Assembly: GCA_051867615.1 (NCBI GenBank)
Contig: JBJDYU010000014.1
Coordinates: forward strand, 11,994-75,993
DNA length: 64,000 nucleotides
Direction: 5' to 3'
Origin: RGIG5472 sp051867615
GTDB lineage: Bacteria; Bacillota; Clostridia; Oscillospirales; Oscillospiraceae
Made by a program: the position numbers and the translations under genes. The notes beneath the pieces were generated by a model. The model saw only the letters and a list, made by a program, of their open reading frames with translations, was not told where the DNA came from and ran no database searches. Shown here in pieces: positions 24,582 to 31,639 of the stretch; the first letter of the stretch is position 1, and every line of letters begins with the position of its first letter.

Positions 24582-25756
24582 TGCGAAAGACGGTCCTGTT
24601 CGATCTGGACGGCACGCTGATGGACACGCTGGAGGACATCACCGCCGCCACCAACGCCATCCTCGCGCGCTATGACCGGCCCGCCTGCACGGTAGCGGAG
24701 ATGCGCACGTTTATCGGCAACGGCGCGCGCAATCAGTTCCGCCTCGCCTGGAAGGGCGGCGTGGAGGACGCGCTGCTGGACCGGGCTCTGGGGGAGTACC
24801 GCCCCTACTACGCGGACCATCTGGAACACACCGCGCCCTATCCCGGCGTTCTCGAGCTGCTGCGCGCCCTGCGGGAAGACGGCTTCCGCGTGGCGGTGGT
24901 GACGAACAAGCCCGCGCTCCCCACGCAGCGTCTCTGCGAAAGGCTGCTGGGCGATCTCGTGGACACGGTGGTGGGGGAGTCGCCGGAACGCGCGAAGAAG
25001 CCCGCCCCCGACATGGCGGAGGAAGCCATGCGCCGTCTCGGCGTCGCGCGGGAGGACTGCGTGTTCGTGGGGGACAGCGAGGTGGACGTGTACACCGCCC
25101 GAAATTGCGGCGTTCCCTGCTACTGCTGCACCTGGGGCTACCGGGATAAGGCTGCACTGCTGGCCGCCGGAGCCGACATTCTGGCGGACACGCCGGAGGA
25201 GCTGCTGCGTCTGCTGCGTCTGGGGGAGGGGAGCGCCCGCTTCCTCACGCTGCTCAAGCGCCGCCGCAGCGTCAGAAAGTTCTGTGACCGGCCCGTGGAG
25301 GAGGAAAAGGTGGAGGCGCTGCTGTCCGCGGCGCTGCTGGTGCCGACCTCCCGCAGCCTGGATGAAACCGAGTATTTCGCCGTGACGGATCGGGAGACCA
25401 TCCGCTGCCTTGCCGCCTGCAAGGCCCACGGCGCGGGCCCGCTGGAGAGCGCGCCGCTGGCGCTGGCCATCATAGCGGACGAGGGGAAAGCGGACACATG
25501 GATCGAGGATTCCTCCCTCGCCGCCATCACCCTGCAGCTCATGGCGGAGGAGCTGGGCCTCGCCTCCTGCTGGGTGCAGATGCGCCTGCGCCGGGACGAA
25601 GCGGACACACCGGCGGAGGAGAATGTGCGCCGGGCGCTGGGTCTGCCGGAGGGAAAGCGCTGCGTCTGCGTGCTGGCCGTGGGCTACCGGGCGGAGGAAA
25701 AGGAACCCCTTGCCGCTCCTGACATAAGCGATGCGCGGATGCGCCGCCTGACATGA
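24578..25756 (+). CDS. Fusion of a HAD phosphatase and a nitroreductase
   Basis: A 392-residue two-domain protein. Residues 5-215 are a HAD hydrolase like phosphoglycolate phosphatase or PpaX: D9-L-D11-GT, VVTNKP near 108, AKKPAPD near 140 and FVGDSEVDVYTARNCG near 164. Residues 221-390 are a nitroreductase-like flavin domain: RRSVRKFCDRPVEEEKVEALLSAA, a serine-rich PTSRSLDET segment, and SSLAAITLQLMAEELGLASCW. The two domains are rarely joined. A real fusion is supported by one unbroken frame with no internal ribosome binding site seen at the junction. Confidence 0.85.
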   Translation: MMRKTVLFDLDGTLMDTLEDITAATNAILARYDRPACTVAEMRTFIGNGARNQFRLAWKGGVEDALLDRALGEYRPYYADHLEHTAPYPGVLELLRALREDGFRVAVVTNKPALPTQRLCERLLGDLVDTVVGESPERAKKPAPDMAEEAMRRLGVAREDCVFVGDSEVDVYTARNCGVPCYCCTWGYRDKAALLAAGADILADTPEELLRLLRLGEGSARFLTLLKRRRSVRKFCDRPVEEEKVEALLSAALLVPTSRSLDETEYFAVTDRETIRCLAACKAHGAGPLESAPLALAIIADEGKADTWIEDSSLAAITLQLMAEELGLASCWVQMRLRRDEADTPAEENVRRALGLPEGKRCVCVLAVGYRAEEKEPLAAPDISDARMRRLT

Positions 25757-25791
25757 TGAAAAAGCCACCCGCCGCAGGCGGGTGGTTTTTA
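25757..25791. terminator. Terminator between the HAD-nitroreductase and an XRE gene
   Basis: CCACCCGCC pairs with GGCGGGTGG, with A runs before and TTTTTA after. It serves both convergent genes. Confidence 0.85.
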
Positions 25792-25794
25792 TTG

Positions 25795-26124
25795 TTATTG
25801 TATATCTTGCTCGGACAGCCAGGTAAGGAAGCTCCTGGCCAGAGCCAGCTTTTTTTCATCCATTGGGCGAAGCAGTTCGGCCACGCTTTTCCATTCCTCG
25901 CCCTCCTGCCGGGCGGCGCCCACCAGAAATTCGTCCGGGGTGGTATCCAAAGCGATGGCCAGCCGCATGATGACCTCTGTGGAGGGGATGGAGATGCCGC
26001 GCTCAATGTTGGAAAGATATTTATAGCCAATGTCCGCCCGTTCTTCAGCATCTGACTGTTTCAGACCCAGTTCCTTTCGGCGGCGGGCAATGCGTTTGCC
26101 GATCTCGGCATAATCAAGCTCCAT
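25795..26124 (-). CDS. XRE-family helix-turn-helix regulator
   Basis: A 109-residue protein. The helix-turn-helix covers residues 6-62 (IGKRIARRRKELGLKQSDAEE, then YKYLSNIERGISIPSTEVIMRLA, ALDTTPDEFL), the usual Cro/CI-type domain. The rest is a short helical tail that could form a dimer contact. The ATG at 26124 follows GGAGGTG; a longer frame to 26145 has no good site. It faces away from the AT-richer small gene at 26292, so the space between may hold its operator. No repressor ligand can be named. Confidence 0.88.
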   Translation of the reverse strand: MELDYAEIGKRIARRRKELGLKQSDAEERADIGYKYLSNIERGISIPSTEVIMRLAIALDTTPDEFLVGAARQEGEEWKSVAELLRPMDEKKLALARSFLTWLSEQDIQ

Positions 26125-26291
26125 GTTAACACCTCCACGCTTCAATCATAGCAATTAAGCCCATGCATTAAACCGACTACATGACAAATATTCATCTTGA
26201 CACGCGAATAATTCGGATTTATAATCGAATTACCAGTTTGGAATATGAATTTTAACTGGCGTTTTTATTTTTGGGAGAGGAAGGATTCAAA

Positions 26292-26741
26292 ATGGAAAAA
26301 GGGCTTGTGGTATCTAACGACAATAATCCGAGGAAGGCGTTCTTGAGAGCGCTGAAATGGTCGGTGCTTTGTATCGTGTTTGGCGTAGCAGCCGTTGCGA
26401 TTGGAAGCGAGTTGATAGACGAAATCAACTATTTTTCCAAGGACTATGAGGACATTGTGGCATATCTTGTCTTTGGATTTGGAGTTATGGCTATCTTGAC
26501 CGGTGTTATATATCCTTTTTCCGCAAAGAAAATTGCTGAGAAATCCGTAATAAATGTTTATGAAGACCATATCGAGGGCAAGATGGCTTTTACAAATTTT
26601 TATGAGACCTATGATAAGATCAGAAGCGTTACAGTTATCAAAAATCTGGTCTCAGTTAATCTGGTGTATGGGAACGCGATTAACTGCACAGCTTACAATG
26701 CGGAGCAGGTTGCCAAAGCGATCAGAGAGCGGATCGTGTGA
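26292..26741 (+). CDS. Small membrane protein of unknown function
   Basis: A 149-residue protein that I do not recognise. Two membrane helices lie near residues 22-42 and 57-80, followed by a soluble C-terminal part of about 65 residues (SVINVYEDHIEGKMAF, then YNAEQVAKAIRERI) with a PH-like look: short strands ending in a helix. Codon use is clearly more AT-rich than in the neighbours, and it has AGGAAGG before the ATG at 26292. It lies next to a divergent XRE regulator, which suggests acquired DNA. Confidence 0.65.
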   Translation: MEKGLVVSNDNNPRKAFLRALKWSVLCIVFGVAAVAIGSELIDEINYFSKDYEDIVAYLVFGFGVMAILTGVIYPFSAKKIAEKSVINVYEDHIEGKMAFTNFYETYDKIRSVTVIKNLVSVNLVYGNAINCTAYNAEQVAKAIRERIV

Positions 26742-26760
26742 CCGTGTAAAATGGTTCCCC

Positions 26761-26789
26761 TTGACAATTTTGCCGCCCGGTGATATAGT
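26761..26789 (+). promoter_or_regulatory. Promoter of the thrS T-box transcript
   Basis: TTGACA (26761-26766), a 17-base spacer and TATAGT (26784-26789). Confidence 0.8.
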
Positions 26790-26799
26790 TCTTCTGTTC

Positions 26800-27031
26800 A
26801 AATGCGATGACGGAGAAGAAACCGCGCAGCGGCGCACAGAGAGGGGCCTGTATGGTGCAAGGGCCCTGCGAGACGCGGCGGCAGTACCACTCCCGAGCGG
26901 CCCGGGACGACCGGGACGGGCCCTCCCGTTACAGAGGTCACGAGCGGCGCCCCGTGGGGCGCAAGCAGGGTGGAACCGTGGAACGCAGTATGCGCTTCAT
27001 CCCTGAACACATCAGGGGTGAAGCGCTTTTT
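26800..27031 (+). ncRNA. T-box riboswitch, threonine-specific
   Basis: The leader of thrS has all T-box parts in order: the stem I base with GATGACGGAGAAGAAACCG (about 26811-26829), an AGAGAGGGGCC stem, the specifier loop GCAGTACCACTCCCGAG with the threonine codon ACC at 26886-26888, the T-box sequence AGGGTGGAACCGTG (26967-26980), and the terminator stem GCGCTTCATCCCTGA/TCAGGGGTGAAGCGC with a T run (26992-27031). Uncharged tRNA-Thr would bind and prevent termination, raising thrS when threonine is short. Confidence 0.93.
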
Positions 27032-27066
27032 CTTTGCCCCGACACACTGGAAAGGAGCGACCGACT

Positions 27067-28857
27067 ATGTCCGAAGAAAACCTGTACACCTTTGAAAACG
27101 AGCAGTACCGCAAGACCTACTGGCACACCTGCTCCCACGTCCTGGCCCAGGCCGTCAAGCGCCTGTACCCGGAGGTGAAGCTGGCTATCGGCCCCAGTAT
27201 CGACAACGGCTTTTACTATGACCTGGATTCTCCCTTCCCCTTCACGCCGGAGATCATGGAGAACATCGAGGGGGAGATGCGGAAGATCTGCAAGGAGAAG
27301 CTGAAGCTGGAGCGCTTCGAGCTGCCCCGGGCCGAGGCCGTGAAGTTCATGGAGGAGAAAGAGGAGCCCTATAAGGTGGAGCTCATCAACGACCTGCCGG
27401 AGGACGCGGTCATCAGCTTCTACAAGCAGGGCGAGTTCACCGACCTCTGCGCCGGCCCCCATCTGGATTCCACCGGCCGCATCAAGGGCAACGCCATCAA
27501 GCTGACCGCCTGCAACGCCGCCTACTGGCGGGGCGATTCCAGCCGCAAGCAGCTGCAGCGCATCTACGGCGTGGCCTTCCCCAAGAAGGAGGAGCTGGAG
27601 GAGTACCTGCGCAAGCAGGAGGAGGCGCTGAAGCGCGACCACAACAAGCTGGGAAGAGAGCTTGAGTATTTCACCACCGTGGACGTCATCGGCCAGGGCC
27701 TGCCCATCCTGCTGCCCAAGGGCGCCCGGGTGATCCAGCTGCTGCAGCGCTGGATCGAGGACGAGGAGCAGAAGCGCGGCTACCTGCTGACCAAGACGCC
27801 GCTGATGGCGAAGCGTGAGCTGTATAAGATCTCCGGCCACTGGGACCACTATCTGGACGGTATGTTCATCCTGGGCGACCCGGATGACGAGAGCAAGGAG
27901 TGCTTCGCCCTCCGTCCCATGACCTGCCCCTTCCAGTACCAGGTGTTTCTGAACCGGGGCCGCAGCTACCGCGACCTGCCCATGCGTCTGGGCGAGACCA
28001 GCACCCTGTTCCGCAACGAGGACAGCGGCGAGATGCACGGCCTGATCCGTGTCCGCCAGTTCACCATTTCCGAGGGCCATCTGATCCTCCGCCCCGACCA
28101 GCTGGAGGATGAGTTCCGCGGCTGCCTGGAGCTGGCGAAGTATGTGCTGGATACCGTGGGTATGCTGGATAACTGCACCTTCCGCTTCTCCCAGTGGGAC
28201 CCCAACAACCGGGAGAAGTATATCGGCACGCCCGAGCAGTGGGATGAGGCCCAGGGCATCATGGGCAAGATCCTGGATGACTTGGGGGTGAAGTACTCCA
28301 TCGGCATCGACGAGGCCGCCTTCTACGGCCCGAAGCTGGATATCCAGTATCACAACGTCTTCGGCAAGGAAGACACCATCGTCACCATTCAGGTGGACCA
28401 GCTGCTGGCGGAGCAGTTCGATATGTCCTACACCGACCAGGACGGCAAGAAGGTCCGTCCCTATATCATCCACCGTACCAGTCTCGGCTGCTATGAGCGC
28501 ACGCTGGCCTATCTCATCGAGACCTACGCCGGCGCGCTGCCCACCTGGATGTCGCCGGAGCAGGTGCGCTTCCTGCCTGTTACCGACCGCGCCGCCGACT
28601 ACTGCGCCGAGCAGGCGAAGAAGCTGGAGAGTCAGGGCTACCGCGTGACGGTTGATTACCGCAACGAGAAGATCGGCCGCAAGATCCGCGACGCGCAGGT
28701 GGAGAAGATCCCCTACATGGTCGTGGTGGGCGACCGGGACATGGAGAACGGCACCGTCTCTCCGCGCCACCGCACCGACGGCGATCTGGGCGCCATGAGC
28801 TTCGACGACTTCGCCGCCCTGCTGAAGGACGTGGTGGACTCCAAGGCCAAGAAGTAA
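27067..28857 (+). CDS. thrS: Threonine-tRNA ligase, without the TGS domain
   Basis: A 596-residue class II synthetase that charges tRNA-Thr. Typical bacterial enzymes have about 640 residues and begin with a 60-residue TGS domain; this one starts directly at the editing domain, whose HxxxH (H20, H24) sits in YWHTCSHVLAQAVKRL. The catalytic core begins near 235 and carries motif 2 around RLGETSTLFRNEDSGEMHGLIRVRQFT and motif 3 near HRTSLGCYERTLAYLIE. The anticodon-binding domain is at 495-590. The ATG at 27067 follows AAAGGAG. It is controlled by the T-box in front. Confidence 0.95.
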   Translation: MSEENLYTFENEQYRKTYWHTCSHVLAQAVKRLYPEVKLAIGPSIDNGFYYDLDSPFPFTPEIMENIEGEMRKICKEKLKLERFELPRAEAVKFMEEKEEPYKVELINDLPEDAVISFYKQGEFTDLCAGPHLDSTGRIKGNAIKLTACNAAYWRGDSSRKQLQRIYGVAFPKKEELEEYLRKQEEALKRDHNKLGRELEYFTTVDVIGQGLPILLPKGARVIQLLQRWIEDEEQKRGYLLTKTPLMAKRELYKISGHWDHYLDGMFILGDPDDESKECFALRPMTCPFQYQVFLNRGRSYRDLPMRLGETSTLFRNEDSGEMHGLIRVRQFTISEGHLILRPDQLEDEFRGCLELAKYVLDTVGMLDNCTFRFSQWDPNNREKYIGTPEQWDEAQGIMGKILDDLGVKYSIGIDEAAFYGPKLDIQYHNVFGKEDTIVTIQVDQLLAEQFDMSYTDQDGKKVRPYIIHRTSLGCYERTLAYLIETYAGALPTWMSPEQVRFLPVTDRAADYCAEQAKKLESQGYRVTVDYRNEKIGRKIRDAQVEKIPYMVVVGDRDMENGTVSPRHRTDGDLGAMSFDDFAALLKDVVDSKAKK

Positions 28858-28873
28858 ACAGGCAAAGCTATAA

Positions 28874-28913
28874 AAACAGCGGTTTGAGTGCATCCGTACT
28901 CAAACCGCTGTTT
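28874..28913. terminator. Terminator after thrS
   Basis: AAACAGCGGTTTGAGT pairs with ACTCAAACCGCTGTTT, with a 16-pair stem and A/T runs on both sides. It also ends the convergent XRE gene. Confidence 0.9.
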
Positions 28914-29214
28914 ATTTTTCCTTCATGGCGTCGATGAGCCGCTCCAGCGCCTCGGTCTCGCGCTCCGTCAGCCCATCGGTGTGGAGGACGGGACTTTGCG
29001 CCCGCGCCGGGAACACCAGCGCGTCCACGGAGAAGTCCAGCAGCTCCATCATCTGCAGCAGCAAGGGGACCGAGGGGTTCCGCCGCCCACCCTCCATCTG
29101 CTGCAGGTGCCCGGGTGTAATGTCCAGCAATTCGGAAAGCTGCTCTTGCGTATAGCCGCGCTTCATCCGAGCAGAACGTATGGCGTTTCCCAAAGCCCAG
29201 GATCGTGTCTCCAT
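28912..29214 (-). CDS. XRE-family helix-turn-helix regulator
   Basis: A 100-residue DNA-binding protein. The helix-turn-helix spans about residues 8-62 (IRSARMKRGYTQEQLSELLDI, then PGHLQQMEGGRRNPSVPLLLQMMELL), as in small Cro-like repressors; a helical tail (TERETEALERLIDAM) follows. It is a second XRE gene within 4 kb and again lies divergent from an AT-richer unknown gene (29340). The shared region 29215-29339 may contain its operator. Confidence 0.88.
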   Translation of the reverse strand: METRSWALGNAIRSARMKRGYTQEQLSELLDITPGHLQQMEGGRRNPSVPLLLQMMELLDFSVDALVFPARAQSPVLHTDGLTERETEALERLIDAMKEK

Positions 29215-29339
29215 ATCTTTGCGCCCCCTTTTCCTATATCTTATAGTATGGAAAAAGGACTTGATTACATTCTTTTAGTGTGGTATAAATATATCTATAA
29301 GACTGCACCGGCAAAGATCGGAGATATGGAGGGAGAAAG

Positions 29340-29894
29340 ATGGCGGCTCTGGTTGTTATAGCGCTTATTGCAGGGATCTGCTGGTATTTCAGCAATAGAT
29401 CGAAGAAGGAGCGTATGATAAAGATAGAATCACTGGAATATACGCCCACAGTCCAAAAAGCGATGGACTTCATTAACCTCTGCGCGCAGCTCCAAAAGCA
29501 TGAGGATCGGCCGGGACAGGTACAATGCGTGCTGCGCCAAAACATCATCGAAATGACCGGACTGATTTTTGATGATGACTTAATCAGCAGCATCAATTTT
29601 AGGCGTAATTATTTTAATGTGGATAATCGGGCAAAGATTTTAGAGCGTGGGGGAAGCGAAAAACAATTTTTAAGCGATTTGCAGGAAAGCTCCCTGACAG
29701 ATATTTTCGGCGCAGAACAGGCAAAAAAGTATATGGAGCTCTGCCCGCAGGAAACAGTAAAGGGGTCCCATGTGGAACTGGGATTTTCAGTTCCCTGTTC
29801 AGGCAGCACGGACTATTATCTGGCTCTGAAATCCCGCTGCGCCAGACGGTATAGGATCAAAGAATCCGATTTGTTTTATACGGTTGAATTTTGA
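29340..29894 (+). CDS. Unknown protein with an N-terminal membrane helix
   Basis: A 184-residue protein that I do not recognise. One hydrophobic helix at residues 2-18 (ALVVIALIAGICWYF) would anchor it, followed by a basic stretch (NRSKKER) and a soluble domain of about 160 residues rich in polar residues (SLEYTPTVQKAMDFINLC, then DRPGQVQCVLRQNIIEMTGLIF). The DNA is more AT-rich than the surrounding genes. GGAGGGAG precedes the ATG. It is followed 20 bases later by a 57-residue ORF and preceded by a divergent XRE gene. Confidence 0.6.
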   Translation: MAALVVIALIAGICWYFSNRSKKERMIKIESLEYTPTVQKAMDFINLCAQLQKHEDRPGQVQCVLRQNIIEMTGLIFDDDLISSINFRRNYFNVDNRAKILERGGSEKQFLSDLQESSLTDIFGAEQAKKYMELCPQETVKGSHVELGFSVPCSGSTDYYLALKSRCARRYRIKESDLFYTVEF

Positions 29895-29914
29895 TTATTA
29901 AAGGAGGAGTTCCC

Positions 29915-30088
29915 ATGCGCTCTATGCCATCCAGCGAGTACAACCGCTATCTTGCCGCCATCAAGGCGGCCAACGACTCTGCCGACCGGGAGGCCCTGCG
30001 GCAGATCCAGAAATTCCTTATTGCCACCTATGGACCGGCGGACGACGACGTGGACTATCTGCTTCGCCAGTTCCGCTACAATGTGTAA
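29915..30088 (+). CDS. Small protein of unknown function
   Basis: A 57-residue ORF with a strong AAGGAGGAG site 6 bases before its ATG, 20 bases after the previous gene. The sequence is helical and polar (SSEYNRYLAAIKAANDSADR, then QKFLIATYGPADDDVDYLLRQF). No motif was recognised. A terminator at 30115-30154 closes the two-gene unit, which supports it as a real gene. Confidence 0.6.
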   Translation: MRSMPSSEYNRYLAAIKAANDSADREALRQIQKFLIATYGPADDDVDYLLRQFRYNV

Positions 30089-30114
30089 TACATAGAAACG
30101 CCGTGGGCGGATGA

Positions 30115-30154
30115 AAACAGCCGGGCGTGGGAGGTCTCCCACGCCCGGCTGTTT
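30115..30154 (+). terminator. Terminator of the 29340-30088 unit
   Basis: AAACAGCCGGGCGTGGGA pairs with TCCCACGCCCGGCTGTTT around a two-base loop, followed by GTTTG. Confidence 0.85.
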
Positions 30155-30512
30155 GTTTGCCCGGCTTTGCTGGACGGTACAGAGCGGGCAATACGCCGTC
30201 CATCCCGTGGGGCAAATTGCACAAATGAAGGACGGAAAACGGAACGATTCATTTCGACAGTCCCCCGCGGGAAGAAGACGATTTTGCAAAAATGGGCGTT
30301 TCAGACCCTGAAACGGCCCTGAAAATGCAAGATAAATATCCAGCAACTGCAAAATTTGCTTTTTAAGCCGTTGTTTTTCACAAAAAATGAATATTCGAAA
30401 AACTCCTGTTGCAAATTGGGGCGGCGCGCGCTACAATAAACCTGTCGAGAGAAAGAGAAGAAAACTTTCTGACCGATTGGCAATTTTTGAAAGATGAAAG
30501 GAAGTAAAATTC
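30155..30512 (+). other. Spacer upstream of the TAXI gene
   Basis: No gene is seen in these 358 bases. The last 200 are AT-rich for this genome. An imperfect repeat TTTCAG..CCTGAAA occurs near 30299-30311, then a promoter at 30409-30437. A 75-base leader without clear structure separates the promoter from the ATG. Confidence 0.5.
30409..30437 (+). promoter_or_regulatory. Promoter of the TAXI-TRAP operon
   Basis: TTGCAA (30409-30414), a 17-base spacer and TACAAT (30432-30437). Confidence 0.65.
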
Positions 30513-31496
30513 ATGAAGAAACTGTTTGCCATGCTTATGGCTCTTGTCATGGTGTTCGCCCTGGTCAGCTGCGGCAGCAGCAACAGCGGTGACGGCAGCG
30601 AGGGCGACGCCTCCGGAAAGGTCAGCCTGACCTTCACCACCGGCGGCGAGACCGGCACCTACTACGCCTTCGGCGGCGTCCTGGCCCAGGACGTGTCCAA
30701 CAACACCAACGTCAGCGTCACCGCCGTCAGCAGCGACGGCTCCAAGGCCAACGTGCTGCTGCTGGCTGCCGGCGACGCGCAGCTGGGCTTCTGCCAGTCC
30801 GACGTCATGGCCTACGCCTATAACGGCACCTCCACCTTCGCGGACGTGGGCGCCATCAAGGACTTCTCCACCGTGGCGAACCTGTACATGGAGCAGGTGC
30901 AGATCGTGACCTGCAATCCTGATATCAAGTCCGTGGCGGATCTGGCCGGCAAGAAGGTCTCCATCGGCGCGGCCGGTTCCGGCGTGTACTTCAACGCCAT
31001 CGACATTCTGGGCGCTTACGGTCTGACCGAGGACGACATCGTGGCCAATTTCCAGGACTTCGGCAACAGCGCTGACAGCCTGACCGACGGTACCATCGAC
31101 GCCGCCTTCATCGTGGCCGGCGCGCCCACCAACGCCATCACCTCCCTCGCCGCCAGCAAGGACGTGTATCTGGTGGGTCTGGACGACGAGCACGTTGATG
31201 CGCTCCTCGCCAGCTCTCCCTACTACAGCAAGGCCGTCATTCCCGCCGACACCTACGGCCTGGACTCTGACACCACCACCGTGGCCGTCGGCGCCGTGGT
31301 CATCGCCCGCAACGACGTCTCCGAGGACGCTGTGTACGCCTTCGTCTCCGATATCTTCAACAACAAGGACAGCCTCGCCCACGGCAAGGCCGCTGAGCTG
31401 GATCTGGCCTTTGCCGCCAGCGTCACCGCCGTCCCCTATCATCCCGGCGCGGCTAAGTTCTTCGCCGAGCAGGGCTACGACGTGCCTGTGCAGTAA
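30513..31496 (+). CDS. TAXI-family TRAP transporter solute-binding lipoprotein
   Basis: A 327-residue extracytoplasmic binding protein. The signal sequence ends in the lipobox FALVSC with C20, then a glycine/serine-rich linker. The binding domain starts with LTFTTGGETGTYYAFGGVLA, which is typical of TAXI proteins, and ends near TAVPYHPGAAKFFAEQGY. It delivers a solute, probably an organic acid or amino acid such as glutamate or 2-oxoglutarate, to the fused TRAP permease that follows. A GC hairpin between the two genes may hold expression of the binding protein above that of the permease. Confidence 0.92.
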   Translation: MKKLFAMLMALVMVFALVSCGSSNSGDGSEGDASGKVSLTFTTGGETGTYYAFGGVLAQDVSNNTNVSVTAVSSDGSKANVLLLAAGDAQLGFCQSDVMAYAYNGTSTFADVGAIKDFSTVANLYMEQVQIVTCNPDIKSVADLAGKKVSIGAAGSGVYFNAIDILGAYGLTEDDIVANFQDFGNSADSLTDGTIDAAFIVAGAPTNAITSLAASKDVYLVGLDDEHVDALLASSPYYSKAVIPADTYGLDSDTTTVAVGAVVIARNDVSEDAVYAFVSDIFNNKDSLAHGKAAELDLAFAASVTAVPYHPGAAKFFAEQGYDVPVQ

Positions 31497-31551
31497 CAGA
31501 CTATTGACTGTCTGACCGGATTCATTCACTTTACAAAAGAGACTTGCAACG

Positions 31552-31581
31552 GGCTACGGCGGAGGCACCTCCGCCGTAGCC
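31552..31581 (+). promoter_or_regulatory. Intercistronic GC hairpin after the TAXI gene
   Basis: GGCTACGGCGGAGG pairs with CCTCCGCCGTAGCC around a two-base loop, without a T run after it. It lies between the binding protein and permease genes and could block 3'-end decay, or let only part of transcription through. Confidence 0.6.
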
Positions 31582-31639
31582 TGCCCCTTAGGGCGGCGCT
31601 TGCTGAGACCTGCGTTATCTGAGATCGGGAGGAAACCGA

